DNA of 56,087 bases from Streptomycetaceae bacterium (GTDB lineage Bacteria; Actinomycetota; Actinomycetes; Nanopelagicales; Nanopelagicaceae), in assembly GCA_007279945.1 (NCBI GenBank), contig QYPG01000041.1:1-56087 (forward strand), written 5' to 3'. Position 1 is the first letter of the stretch, and each line of letters starts with the position of its first letter. This document shows, in pieces, positions 43,074-52,407 of this stretch. Under the pieces are notes generated by a model that saw nothing but the letters and a program-made list of their open reading frames with translations, had not been told where the DNA came from and did no database searches. A program made the translations under genes and the position numbers.

Positions 43074-44159
43074 CTAACTCAGGGCAAGCGCCTCTCTGAT
43101 CACATTTCCTACCGATTCGACCTCAACAAGGAAGCCATCGTGGCCAAAAGGTGATGAAATCGTTACACGCGGGGCGGCATGAGGGGCGAACTCGGCGATT
43201 TCAGCCTGCAGACGCACTGGAAAGAGGCGGTCGGTATCGATTGATACAGCCACAACTGGAATGCTGATACTGGCTAAAGCAGCTACAACTCCCCCACGAT
43301 CGCGGCCAATATCATGAGAAATCATTGCCTCAGTCAGTGCGATGTAGGTATTGGCATCAAAGCGATGGGCCAGCTTGTCGGCTTGGTGGTCTAAATAGGA
43401 TTCCACGGCATAGCGACCTGTGTCATCGCCTTGAAGTTCGCGACCAAAGCGAATATCCATCTCAGCTTCGGTTCGATATGTCAGATGCGCAACTCTGCGA
43501 GCAATACCCATACCGTTCAGTGGCCCGTGCGGTTGCTCGTAATAATCCCCGTTGTTGAAGTTCGGATCTGTCTTAATAGCGCGTAGCTCGATAGACCACG
43601 TACCTATCTGATCTCCTGTTGCAACGGCCGACGAGCCAATGGTGCAGATTGCACCGATGCGATGTGGCAGTTGAACTGCCCATTCTAAAGAGCGCATTCC
43701 GCCAAGGGATGGACCAACAGCGAGTCGATATTTTTCAATTCCCAACGCATCGCTAAATGCAACTTCAGCAGCGACCATGTCACGAATCGTCAGCGATGGA
43801 AAACGCGAACCATAGCGCTTGCCATCGGGTGCGATCGATGATGGACCAGTTGATCCTTGGCAACCACCAATAACATTAGGACAGATAACAAAATATTTAT
43901 CGGAATCAAATGGCATACCTGGCCCCACCATTGAAGGCCACCAACCCGGTACATCTGACCATCCGGTCATCGCGTGATTGACTAAAATCGCGTTATCTTT
44001 TTTTGCATTCAACGTACCCCAACTTTGATAAGCAATGGTTATATCTTCTAGAGTTTCACCGCTCTCTAAAAGTAAGTCACCAATCTTTATGAATAGGCGA
44101 TCACCGGGTGCATGGCCCTCAAGCCATGCCCCGGTAACTAATCCACCTTTACCAGACAT
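43074..44159 (-). CDS. metX: Homoserine O-acetyltransferase
   Basis: The 361-residue alpha/beta-hydrolase-fold protein transfers an acetyl group to homoserine, activating it for sulfhydrylation. The oxyanion segment AILVNHAMTGWSDV, the nucleophile serine in VGPSLGGMRSLEWA, and the His of SPFGHDGFLVE are present. Length is normal. Its start overlaps the metY stop by one base, giving a compact metY-metX methionine unit under the upstream SAM-IV riboswitch. Confidence 0.94.
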   Translation of the reverse strand: MSGKGGLVTGAWLEGHAPGDRLFIKIGDLLLESGETLEDITIAYQSWGTLNAKKDNAILVNHAMTGWSDVPGWWPSMVGPGMPFDSDKYFVICPNVIGGCQGSTGPSSIAPDGKRYGSRFPSLTIRDMVAAEVAFSDALGIEKYRLAVGPSLGGMRSLEWAVQLPHRIGAICTIGSSAVATGDQIGTWSIELRAIKTDPNFNNGDYYEQPHGPLNGMGIARRVAHLTYRTEAEMDIRFGRELQGDDTGRYAVESYLDHQADKLAHRFDANTYIALTEAMISHDIGRDRGGVVAALASISIPVVAVSIDTDRLFPVRLQAEIAEFAPHAAPRVTISSPFGHDGFLVEVESVGNVIREALALS

Positions 44160-45481
44160 TATTTAGCTGCAGCAAACCCATCTGCTAAGTCAGCCTTTAT
44201 GTCATCGATATCTTCTAAACCAACAGATAAGCGAATTAACCCTGGATTAACTCCTGCATTTAATAACTCTTCGGCTGAAAGTTGCGAATGAGTTGTCGAT
44301 GCTGGATGAATCACAAGTGATCTCACATCTCCGATATTTGCAACGTGTGAGTGCAAGGTAAGGGCTTCAACAAACTTCTTGCCAGCCTCGATACCACCCT
44401 TGATTTCAAATGAGAGAACTGAGCCTGAGCCTTTAGGCGCATACTTAGTGGCAAGTGCGTTATATGGCGAGCTTGGGAGCGACGAATAGTTCACTTTCTC
44501 AACCTGTGGGTGTGCTTCTAGCCATGTTGCAACGGCCTTAGCATTTTCTAAGTGTTGCTTCATGCGAAGTGTCAGCGTCTCAAGGCCTTGAGCTAATAAC
44601 CATGCGTTAAATGGGCTTACCGCTGCTCCGATATCGCGCAACAACGTAAGACGAATCTTAAAGATGTATGCCAAGTTAGCGCCAAAGGCACTACCAACGC
44701 CAAGGGCTTGGGCATAGACCAGGCCGTGATATGAAGGATCAGGAGTATTAAAGCTAGTGAACTTTTCTGGGTACAGGGCGTAATCAAAGTTACCTGAATC
44801 CACAATCGCACCAACAACTGCATTTCCATGGCCCGATAAGAACTTAGTTGCCGAGTGCACAACTACATCGGCGCCAAACTCAATCGGCTTAATAACATAT
44901 GGCGTTGCCACAGTGTTATCAACGATTAGTGGCACATGGCTTTCATGGGCGACTTTGGCAACAGCTGCGATATCTAAAATATCGTTATTGGGATTTGAAA
45001 TCGTCTCACCAAAAAACGCTTTAGTGTTTGGTCGAACCGCTTTGCGCCACTCTTCAGGATCATGTGGGTTATCCACGAAAGTTACTTCTACACCAAAAGT
45101 TGGCAAGGTGTAATGGAACAAGTTATATGTTCCTCCATAGAGATACTTTGAAGAAACAATGTGATCGCCTGCAGTTGCAACAGCTAAGACAGCAAAGGTT
45201 GTCGCAGCAGATCCTGAAGCAAGTAGCAAAGCCGCAACTCCGCCTTCAAGTGATGCGATTCGTTTTTCTACAACATCCTGCGTTGGATTCATGATGCGGG
45301 TGTAGATGTTGCCAAGCTCTGCGAGTCCAAATAAATCAGCGGCATGCTTAGTATCGCGAAACTGATAGGCAGTGGTTTGATAGAGCGGTAGTGCGCGTGC
45401 ACCTGTTGTTGGATCGGCAATTTGACCCGCATGAATCTGGCGGGTTTCAAAGGCGGCTTCTTCTAGTGAAAAATGTGACAC
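44159..45481 (-). CDS. metY: O-acetylhomoserine sulfhydrylase
   Basis: The 440-residue PLP enzyme joins O-acetylhomoserine and sulfide to give homocysteine. The PLP lysine is in HSATKFLSGHGN, and other family segments are ARIMNPTQDVVEKRIASLEGG-like and RSLVIHPASTTHSQLS. The start is GTG 45481, preceded by GGGAGGA eight bases upstream. The SAM-IV element ends in this leader, so expression should fall when S-adenosylmethionine is plentiful. Confidence 0.94.
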   Translation of the reverse strand: MSHFSLEEAAFETRQIHAGQIADPTTGARALPLYQTTAYQFRDTKHAADLFGLAELGNIYTRIMNPTQDVVEKRIASLEGGVAALLLASGSAATTFAVLAVATAGDHIVSSKYLYGGTYNLFHYTLPTFGVEVTFVDNPHDPEEWRKAVRPNTKAFFGETISNPNNDILDIAAVAKVAHESHVPLIVDNTVATPYVIKPIEFGADVVVHSATKFLSGHGNAVVGAIVDSGNFDYALYPEKFTSFNTPDPSYHGLVYAQALGVGSAFGANLAYIFKIRLTLLRDIGAAVSPFNAWLLAQGLETLTLRMKQHLENAKAVATWLEAHPQVEKVNYSSLPSSPYNALATKYAPKGSGSVLSFEIKGGIEAGKKFVEALTLHSHVANIGDVRSLVIHPASTTHSQLSAEELLNAGVNPGLIRLSVGLEDIDDIKADLADGFAAAK

Positions 45482-45486
45482 GTGTT

Positions 45487-45565
45487 ATTTCCTCCCAGTA
45501 ATGGGACCACTCACCTGGGTATGCCGACGCTGGCATAAACAATGTGGTTCGAGTGATCCACGCTT
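45487..45565 (-). promoter_or_regulatory. Expression platform of the SAM-IV riboswitch
   Basis: On the minus strand, GGATCACTC (45559-45551) pairs with GAGTGGTCC (45512-45504), enclosing an inner ATGCC-AGCGTC-GGCAT hairpin. Next to it CCCA-TTAC-TGGG overlaps the start of the ribosome binding site GGGAGGA (45496-45490). This suggests control of translation by hiding the site; no U tract for termination is present. Confidence 0.55.
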
Positions 45566-45672
45566 ATCGATGGCGTTGTTGCTATCGATCTGGTCTTCAC
45601 CCGGAGCACCCCACCGTGGTGGAGGGTTGCCGTCTAGTAAGCCGGGGCTAAACACTAGAACTCGTGACCTGG
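45566..45672 (-). promoter_or_regulatory. SAM-IV riboswitch aptamer
   Basis: On the minus strand the element reads GGTCACGAG at its 5' end and GAAGACC at the closing stem. Inside are a TCTAGT/ACTAGA stem, the GCAACCCTCCACCACGGTGG arm, and a possible CCCGG-CCGGG pseudoknot. The extra downstream hairpin ATCGAT...ATCGAT (45566-45589) is characteristic of SAM-IV. This class occurs in actinobacteria in front of methionine genes such as metY. S-adenosylmethionine is the expected ligand. Confidence 0.9.
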
Positions 45673-45695
45673 GTGGACTCTAACAGATAAGTGCT

Positions 45696-46241
45696 CTAGC
45701 CAAAAATCCCAGCGGTGACCTTCGGGTGTAGTTCAACGCGCATGGCGGCAAAGGCCCCGGCTGGCCAGCCCGATCCGAAGACCCGGCGCAACAATATGGT
45801 TAATGAATATGCAGGTTGATCCGCAGTTGCCCTATCTAACGCCCGATAGGCAAGAGCGGTATCCCCACGCTCGTATGCAAGGGTTGCAAATAAACATGCC
45901 ACAGGTGCAACAAAACCTACGGGTGCAATCTGCAACAAGTAATGCCACATCCCCCAATATGTTTCAAAGCTATCGCGATTATGCGAACCTAATGCAAAGT
46001 CACGGACTTGAATATCACTTAATCGGCCAATCACCTGGGCCACGTGTTCTGGTTGACTGTCAGTTGCAAATTTTTCAAACTCCACCGATAGGTCAATAAC
46101 TGCGGTAGCGCCTTCTTGTTGAAGCGCCGGTAGTATCGATGAATCTTCATCGACGTAATAAGCGCTGACCAATGCAATAAAACCGGCTTCCTGTGAAAGT
46201 CCCAGCGCCTCGATAGATAGTTCTTCATTGTCTGCTTTCAT
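45696..46241 (-). CDS. Short DUF4192 family protein
   Basis: The 181-residue protein resembles the C-terminal part of DUF4192, an actinobacterial family of unknown function, with ALVSAYYVDE and LLQIAPVGFVAPVACLFATLAYERGDTALAYRALDRATAD. Most DUF4192 proteins are longer, over 300 residues. ATG 46241 lies eight bases after the PKD gene stop and avoids the 32-bp overlap that a start at 46280 would give. Function is unknown. Confidence 0.7.
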   Translation of the reverse strand: MKADNEELSIEALGLSQEAGFIALVSAYYVDEDSSILPALQQEGATAVIDLSVEFEKFATDSQPEHVAQVIGRLSDIQVRDFALGSHNRDSFETYWGMWHYLLQIAPVGFVAPVACLFATLAYERGDTALAYRALDRATADQPAYSLTILLRRVFGSGWPAGAFAAMRVELHPKVTAGIFG

Positions 46242-46248
46242 ATTTTTC

Positions 46249-46938
46249 TCATTTCGTGAATCGAGTACGTGCCGATACAACGGTGACGGTTGCCACCGAG
46301 GTCTTAATCACTTGGCCACTTATAGGTCGCAATGCACCGTTGTGGGTAAAACTGCCGTTCCATGTGGTTACTAAAATGACGGCATAAACACCTGGTTGTT
46401 TATAAGTGTGCTTAATTGTCGCTTTGGGATATGGCGCACCTGGGCTGCCAGTTGAGTACATAGAGCCATCGCCAAAGGACCAGATAAAACCCGGCCTCAA
46501 AGCAACATCCACAACTTCGCCAATGATGCTCACTCTGCTTTGAAACATCTGTGGAACATCACACCAGAAAATAACTGGCACATTGCTCAGTGGTTCAACC
46601 TCAGGTGAGAAAGCCACCCCTGCGGTAGGAATCATCTTTATTAAACGATCGCTCAAGTTGGCGGTTTTAACTACGGGCTTCTTCACGACAACGCGTGGCT
46701 TGTAAGTGCGCTTAACCGTTGGCACCGGTCTTGGTTTAGGCGGAAACCACAATGTAGATGTAGGCCTTGGCGTTGCCCGCTTCTTCACCACCGTTGTGGT
46801 GGTGCCTTTATGGGCCTCAATTATTATCTGGTTGTCCAGCGTAAAGACATCAACACATGCGGTATCGATGCAATCGGCAAAAGCGCTGACAGGAGTGAGA
46901 AAACTGAGGGTTAAGAGCAGCATTAGTGGGGCTTTCAT
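46249..46938 (-). CDS. Secreted protein with a PKD domain
   Basis: The 229-residue protein has a signal peptide (residues 1-21, APLMLLLTLSFLTPVSAFA then ADC), a basic Pro/Lys/Arg linker (about 50-90), and a PKD-like domain with FIWSFGDGS and HTYKQPGVYAVILVTTW (about 150-205). PKD domains are found in surface-exposed proteins and adhesins. The linker could span the cell wall. ATG 46938 has a TAATCT hexamer seven bases upstream (46946-46951), fitting a leaderless mRNA. The function is unknown. Confidence 0.75.
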   Translation of the reverse strand: MKAPLMLLLTLSFLTPVSAFADCIDTACVDVFTLDNQIIIEAHKGTTTTVVKKRATPRPTSTLWFPPKPRPVPTVKRTYKPRVVVKKPVVKTANLSDRLIKMIPTAGVAFSPEVEPLSNVPVIFWCDVPQMFQSRVSIIGEVVDVALRPGFIWSFGDGSMYSTGSPGAPYPKATIKHTYKQPGVYAVILVTTWNGSFTHNGALRPISGQVIKTSVATVTVVSARTRFTK

Positions 46939-46945
46939 GTCAGGC

Positions 46946-46951
46946 AGATTA
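46946..46951 (-). promoter_or_regulatory. -10 box of a probable leaderless promoter for the PKD gene
   Basis: TAATCT (minus strand) ends seven bases before ATG 46938; no ribosome binding site is visible. Confidence 0.45.
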
Positions 46952-47017
46952 AGCGTGGGCTCTGACCGTTAGCGGGCTCACAGTGATAACTGTGGATAGG
47001 TATGACACCCTAGGAAC

Positions 47018-47476
47018 ATGGCTGCGCGCGACGGTGATGGCTGGGTCCAGTGCGACTGCGGAAATAAACACTGGGGACTCAATGGCGCCGCAGGAATTTT
47101 AATTATTCGTGGCCATGAAATCTTGTTACAGCATCGTGCGCCTTGGGTGCACAACGGTGATACATGGGGAATTCCAGGTGGCGCTCGTGATAGCCATGAG
47201 AGTGTGATTGAAGGTGCGATTCGTGAAGCTATTGAAGAGACCGGAATAGATCCACAGCATGTGACACCGCTGCAAACATTTAGCGATGACCACGGCAACT
47301 GGCGATACGACACCGTGATTGCACGAGCAACCGATCAATTAATCGCACATGAAGTAAATGATGAGTCCCATGAAGTTAGATGGGTAGAGATTGAGAAAGT
47401 CGATGAACTTAATCTTCATCCAAGTTTTGCTAAGTCGTGGCCAGCTTTAAAGGCCTTGATTCAAACGTTTCAATGA
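47018..47476 (+). CDS. Nudix hydrolase
   Basis: The 152-residue protein carries the Nudix box GGARDSHESVIEGAIREAIEETGI (Gly, Glu, Arg-Glu, Glu-Glu in register), preceded by ILQHRAPWVHNGDTWGIPGG. This is the metal-binding loop for hydrolysis of nucleoside diphosphate derivatives such as oxidised dNTPs or ADP-ribose. It may be a MutT-like sanitiser, but the substrate is unknown. Its 3' end overlaps the convergent helicase gene by 30 bp. Confidence 0.87.
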   Translation: MAARDGDGWVQCDCGNKHWGLNGAAGILIIRGHEILLQHRAPWVHNGDTWGIPGGARDSHESVIEGAIREAIEETGIDPQHVTPLQTFSDDHGNWRYDTVIARATDQLIAHEVNDESHEVRWVEIEKVDELNLHPSFAKSWPALKALIQTFQ

Positions 47477-49438
47477 TTCGCGAACTACGTCCTTGTCTGA
47501 GGTTCTCCAGAGAGGCGGCATCGAGTTCAGCAACGTGCTGCCATAGCGTTTAGTGACGATACGCGAATCAAGAATTGCAACAACGCCGCGATCTTCCACT
47601 GAGCGAATCAAGCGGCCAGTGCCTTGGGCCAACAAAAGCGCCGCCCGTGGCAGAGAGACCTGCATAAACCCACTTCCGCCAGCGGCATCGGCCTGCGCAG
47701 CCCGCGCCGACATAACAGGTTCATCAGGGCGAGGAAAGGGAATGCGATCGATAGCTACGAGGATGCAGCTATTTCCGGGAACATCTACGCCTTGCCAGAG
47801 TGACATTGTTCCAAGCAAAATTGATGTCTCATCTTTAGCAAATTTTTCAACCAGCGGGCCAACTGCATCACCGCGTTTTTGTGTAAAAATTTTTATCGGT
47901 AGCTCAGCCAACACTTTGCGCAGGTGCAGATCGGCGGCCTCTACCCCACGCCAGGATGAAAACAAGGCCAATGTACGTCCGCCAGCGGCATCGATTAACT
48001 CACCTAGCTCAGTTAACACTTCAATGCTGGGTCCATCCCGGCCAGGCTCTGGCAAATGCTTAGGCATATATAAAACACCTTGGTTAGCAAAATCAAAAGG
48101 TGAACCAACATCTAACATCTGCACATTTGCTGGATCGACTTCGTTCTTATCTAACTCAACATCGCTCTCTTCGCCAATTAAAAAGCCAATGCTTTTGGCA
48201 AGGGCGTTAAACGAGTTACCAACAGTCAAGGTAGCCGAGGTCGCAATCACTGGAGTCTGCGTCAGTAAGTTCTCGCGCAGAACTTCTGAGACCGATAATG
48301 GTGCAAGGTGGAGCGTTGAAAAAGTTGGTTCGTACCAGAGCACATAGCCGTCCCCCATTTTTAGAAGCGTAGCCGCAGTAGTTGAGATCTCACTGACTGC
48401 GCCTTTTACCCTTGCGCGTTCGGCCAATACATCGGTGTCGATAATCTCGTCATCGGCAGATAAAAACTGTGTAATTGCCTGTGCACTTTCGCGCACCTTT
48501 CGTACTGGTGATTCCAATGATTGTGGAATCTCTTCCAGCCGGCCTTGTGCAGAAAAATCACCACGAATTGATTCACCGTAGTCGACCATAGATTCGTGGA
48601 AATCATTTGCCGCCTTATGGAAAGCATCTGAAAGCTTGCCCGGCATGAACTTGCGGGCCATGGCTGCAGCTCGCAAAACGCGGGCAGATGTGAGCTCTTC
48701 GGTAACGGCTTGCGTTGCCCGATCCATAAATTCATGGGCTTCATCTAAAACAACTGCGTCACGCTCTGGCAAAATAGGATGCGAATCTACGATTTCAATT
48801 GCCAGCAACGTATGGTTCGTAACGACCACATCTGCGCCCTGTGCTTTGCCCTTTGCCGCTGCGGCAAAACACGTGCTGCCAAAGGCGCACTTCTCTGCGC
48901 CTACACATTCACGGCCAGAGACTGAGTTAGCTGCCCATACACGTCTATCAACTTCTGGAGCATCATCCCTATCCCCTGAGACCCCTGGTTTGCGGGCCCA
49001 CTCATGTAGTCGTTTTGCATCTTTTTCCAAAGAAGAAATACCCAGCATGATTTCACCATCGGGATCTGGCTCTTCACTATTCATTTTTTGCTGGCAGATG
49101 TAATTGCCTACGCCTTTATAGATCGCATAGGTAATCTCTCGACCCAAAACTTTTTCAAGGGCAGGAATCACTGCAGGTAAATCCCGCTCTACTAACTGTC
49201 TCTGCAGCGCTAACGTGGCTGTTGCGACCAAAACTTTGCGCCCATGCACAATCGGCGGAATTAAATATGCAAGGGATTTTCCGGTGCCCGTTCCAGCTTG
49301 CACCATTAAGTGATGACGATCCGTCAGTGCATTTGCTACCGCTTCAGCCATCTCAATCTGACCATAGCGAGGTGCACCGCCAATTGCATTGACTGCAGCA
49401 TCGAGTGCTTCACGCACCTTTGCTGACATATCGCTCAT
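47447..49438 (-). CDS. dinG: DinG/XPD-family ATP-dependent DNA helicase
   Basis: The 663-residue protein has Walker A AGTGTGKSLAYLIP, an iron-sulfur domain with four cysteines (NYIC, RECVG, EKC, STCF), DEAH box VVLDEAHEF, and C-terminal helicase motifs with GTMSLWQGVDVPGN and AQGTGRLIRS. DinG-type helicases unwind DNA with 5'-3' polarity, including R-loops and stalled forks. The ATG at 49438 has TAAGGT seven bases upstream (49446-49451). Its stop lies inside the convergent Nudix gene. Confidence 0.9.
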   Translation of the reverse strand: MSDMSAKVREALDAAVNAIGGAPRYGQIEMAEAVANALTDRHHLMVQAGTGTGKSLAYLIPPIVHGRKVLVATATLALQRQLVERDLPAVIPALEKVLGREITYAIYKGVGNYICQQKMNSEEPDPDGEIMLGISSLEKDAKRLHEWARKPGVSGDRDDAPEVDRRVWAANSVSGRECVGAEKCAFGSTCFAAAAKGKAQGADVVVTNHTLLAIEIVDSHPILPERDAVVLDEAHEFMDRATQAVTEELTSARVLRAAAMARKFMPGKLSDAFHKAANDFHESMVDYGESIRGDFSAQGRLEEIPQSLESPVRKVRESAQAITQFLSADDEIIDTDVLAERARVKGAVSEISTTAATLLKMGDGYVLWYEPTFSTLHLAPLSVSEVLRENLLTQTPVIATSATLTVGNSFNALAKSIGFLIGEESDVELDKNEVDPANVQMLDVGSPFDFANQGVLYMPKHLPEPGRDGPSIEVLTELGELIDAAGGRTLALFSSWRGVEAADLHLRKVLAELPIKIFTQKRGDAVGPLVEKFAKDETSILLGTMSLWQGVDVPGNSCILVAIDRIPFPRPDEPVMSARAAQADAAGGSGFMQVSLPRAALLLAQGTGRLIRSVEDRGVVAILDSRIVTKRYGSTLLNSMPPLWRTSDKDVVRESLKRLNQGL

Positions 49439-49445
49439 AGGTGCA

Positions 49446-49451
49446 ACCTTA
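49446..49451 (-). promoter_or_regulatory. -10 box of a probable leaderless promoter for dinG
   Basis: TAAGGT on the minus strand ends seven bases before the ATG, identical in sequence and spacing to the element before psuG. Confidence 0.5.
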
Positions 49452-49487
49452 GTGGTTTCTCATAACATTCTATTCTCGTCGATTAAA

Positions 49488-49523
49488 TAAAAAACTCCCC
49501 CACCGAAGTGAGGGAGTTTTTTA
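49488..49523 (-). terminator. Rho-independent terminator after nrdJ
   Basis: On the minus strand AAAACTCCC-TCAC-TTCGGTG-GGGGAGTTTT forms a strong hairpin followed by a T run and TATTTAAT. It lies 12 bp beyond the nrdJ stop, and is one of the few clear intrinsic terminators in the window. Confidence 0.9.
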
Positions 49524-49534
49524 GTAACTATTTT

Positions 49535-52372
49535 TTATGAGCAACCAGATGTATTGCCGCATCCTTCGCAGACATAGCAGGCACCCGACATACGCATCTT
49601 GACGCCACATGTCATACACAACGGCGCATCGGCCTTGACGCCTGACAAGGCCTCCATCAGTTCAGTTGATGAACCGAACTGTTGCTTGCTATCGATTGTG
49701 ATTGTTACTGGCTTAGCAACGGCTACGGGAGCAACTGGTGCAACCGGAGCAGTGACCTGTAAGTTCTCATAATCTTCAATCACATCTTCGGTGTACTCGC
49801 CCGTTTCTAATGCGCGAGCGCGCTCTGATGCTGTGTATAAGGCCAACGCACTGCGAGATTCAAATGGTAAGTAATCAAGTGCTAGACGACGGAAGATGTA
49901 ATCCATCATGGACTGTGCCATGCGGATATCGGCATCATCTGTCATACCAGCTGGCTCAAAGCGCAAGTTAGTGAACTTCTCCACGAAGGTCTCTAGTGGA
50001 ACGCCATACTGCAAACCGATTGATACTGCGATTGAGAATGCATCCATTACGCCGGCAAGAGTTGATCCCTGCTTGCCTAGCTTTAAGAAGACCTCACCAA
50101 GTGCACCATCTGCATAAGCTCCTGATGTCATGTAACCCTCAGCTCCGCCAACAGAGAATGATGTTGTCGTTGATGGGCGTGACTTTGGAAGACGCTTGCG
50201 AAGTGGAGTTGCAGGATGTGTTGCAGCCTCTGGAATAGATGTCTTAGCGGCCTTGCCATCAGAAAGTGGCTGACCAACTTTGCAGTTATCGCGATAGACA
50301 GCCAGTGCCTTTACGCCCATCTTCCATGCTTGGAAGTAGACATCTTCAACCTCGTCAACAGTTGCATCTTCTGGAAGGTTGACCGTCTTTGAGATCGCAC
50401 CTGATAAGAACGGCTGGCATGCCGCCATCATGCGCACATGGCCCATAGCTGCAATCGATCTAGCACCGAGCGCACAGTCAAAGATGTCGTAGTGCTCGAG
50501 CTTTAACCCTGGAGCATCGATGACGTGACCATGTGCTGCGATGAATTCGACGATCGCTTCGATTGTCTCTTCGGCATAGCCCAATTTGCGAAGGGCCGCT
50601 GGAACTGTCTGGTTAACGATCTGCATAGATCCGCCACCGACGAGCTTCTTGAACTTAACCAATGAGAAGTCTGGCTCGATACCTGTTGTATCGCAGTCCA
50701 TCATCAAACCGATTGTGCCGGTTGGTGCTAGAACTGAAATCTGCGCGTTGCGCCAACCATTCTTTTCTCCCGTTGAAAGACATGCATCCCAGGCCTTGTT
50801 GGCCTCAGTCCATACATCGCGATCAAGGGTTGTCTCAGACTTTGCCGAACTTGATGCCGCTGCATGCTTGCGCATCACGCGGGCGTGAGGCTTAGCGTTT
50901 TGTGCAAAGCCTGCATATGGTCCAACGATTCCAGCGAGCTCTGCTGAGCGCTTATAGGTAATTCCGCTCATCAATGATGTGATGGCTCCTGCTAATGCAC
51001 GCCCGCCTTCAGAATCATAGGCAAGACCCGATGCCATCAAGAGCGCACCTAGGTTTGCATAACCGATTCCTAGCTGGCGGTAGGCCTTAGTGGTATCACC
51101 GATTGCCTCGGTTGGAAAATCTGCAAAACAGATGGAGATATCCATCGATGTAATGATGAGTTCGCAGGCCTTACCAAAGGTCTTTGCATCAAATGATCCA
51201 TCGGCTTTAAGAAACTTCATTAAGTTAAGAGAGGCCAAGTTACATGAAGAGTTATCCAGTGACATGTACTCAGAGCAAGGGTTGGATGCATTGATACGAC
51301 CGGTCTCTGGATTGGTGTGCCAATCATTGATCGTGTCATCGTATTGAATTCCAGGATCAGCACATGCCCATGCAGCTTGTGCCATCTTGGTAAATAAACT
51401 CTTTGCATCAACGCTTTCAATTACTTCACCAGTTGAGCGGGCGGTCAGACCAAACTGCTCGCCCTTTTCAACTGCACGCATAAACTCATCTGATACACGA
51501 ACTGAGTTGTTAGCGTTTTGGTATTGAACCGAGATGATGTCCTTGCCGCCAAGATCCATATCAAAGCCAGCATCGCGCAATGCACGAATCTTGTTCTCTT
51601 CATTGACCTTTGTCTCAATAAACTCTTCGATATCTGGGTGAGCAACATCTAGAACAACCATCTTTGCGGCCCGTCGTGTTGCACCACCAGATTTGATTGT
51701 TCCAGCGGATGCATCGGCTCCACGCATAAATGAGACTGGCCCAGATGCAGTTCCGCCTGATTTTAAGAGCTCCTTAGAAGAGCGGATGCGGGATAAGTTA
51801 AGTCCAGCTCCTGAACCGCCCTTGAAAATCATTCCCTCTTCGCGATACCAGTTAAGAATACTCTCCATCGTGTCATCGACTGAGAGAATAAAGCAGGCAC
51901 TTACTTGCTGAGGTGATGCTGTGCCAACGTTAAACCAGACCGGTGAGTTGTATGCAAATATTTGGTGGAGCAAGATATGAGTGAGTTCGTGCTCAAAGAT
52001 TTCTGCATCGGCATCGGTCGCAAAGTAGCCATGCTCTTTTCCAGCCTTGGTATAGGTAAGTACTACGCGATCGATAACTTGCTTCAATGACCACTCGCGG
52101 TTTTCAGCACCAACTGCGCCGCGGAAATACTTAGTCGTAACAATCATCGATGCATTGACCGACCAAAAATCTGCAAACTCGACACCCCGTTGTTCAAATA
52201 CGGTCTCTCCTGTTTTCCAGTTGCTCTGCACGACATCGCGGCGCTCCCATTTAACTTCATCGTATGGATGCACGCCAGCTGTTGTGTAGATACGCTCGAT
52301 CGTTAAGCCCTTACCCTTGATGGTGTTATGAGCCTTGATCTTGGCTGGTCGGTTGATAACCGTCTCTGACAT
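49535..52372 (-). CDS. nrdJ: Vitamin B12-dependent (class II) ribonucleotide reductase
   Basis: The 945-residue enzyme makes deoxyribonucleotides using adenosylcobalamin. Visible motifs are GSGAGLNLSRIRS, the active-site NPCSEYMSLDNSSCNLASLNL, and APTGTIGLMMDCDTTGIEPDF. The C-terminus holds a Cys-rich tail MTCGVKMRMSGACYVCEGCG that rereduces the active site or binds zinc. Length is normal for NrdJ. It requires no oxygen but needs B12, which acI-type organisms are thought to import. It follows nrdR by 35 bp. Confidence 0.95.
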   Translation of the reverse strand: MSETVINRPAKIKAHNTIKGKGLTIERIYTTAGVHPYDEVKWERRDVVQSNWKTGETVFEQRGVEFADFWSVNASMIVTTKYFRGAVGAENREWSLKQVIDRVVLTYTKAGKEHGYFATDADAEIFEHELTHILLHQIFAYNSPVWFNVGTASPQQVSACFILSVDDTMESILNWYREEGMIFKGGSGAGLNLSRIRSSKELLKSGGTASGPVSFMRGADASAGTIKSGGATRRAAKMVVLDVAHPDIEEFIETKVNEENKIRALRDAGFDMDLGGKDIISVQYQNANNSVRVSDEFMRAVEKGEQFGLTARSTGEVIESVDAKSLFTKMAQAAWACADPGIQYDDTINDWHTNPETGRINASNPCSEYMSLDNSSCNLASLNLMKFLKADGSFDAKTFGKACELIITSMDISICFADFPTEAIGDTTKAYRQLGIGYANLGALLMASGLAYDSEGGRALAGAITSLMSGITYKRSAELAGIVGPYAGFAQNAKPHARVMRKHAAASSSAKSETTLDRDVWTEANKAWDACLSTGEKNGWRNAQISVLAPTGTIGLMMDCDTTGIEPDFSLVKFKKLVGGGSMQIVNQTVPAALRKLGYAEETIEAIVEFIAAHGHVIDAPGLKLEHYDIFDCALGARSIAAMGHVRMMAACQPFLSGAISKTVNLPEDATVDEVEDVYFQAWKMGVKALAVYRDNCKVGQPLSDGKAAKTSIPEAATHPATPLRKRLPKSRPSTTTSFSVGGAEGYMTSGAYADGALGEVFLKLGKQGSTLAGVMDAFSIAVSIGLQYGVPLETFVEKFTNLRFEPAGMTDDADIRMAQSMMDYIFRRLALDYLPFESRSALALYTASERARALETGEYTEDVIEDYENLQVTAPVAPVAPVAVAKPVTITIDSKQQFGSSTELMEALSGVKADAPLCMTCGVKMRMSGACYVCEGCGNTSGCS

Positions 52373-52407
52373 ATGTGTTCCCCGAATTTCTTGTAGTAGG
52401 TCTTTTA

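Noticed and set aside
47553-48347. 264-residue plus-strand frame inside dinG
   Set aside because: Antisense to conserved helicase motifs and rich in Ser/Pro/Arg, as expected for a shadow frame.
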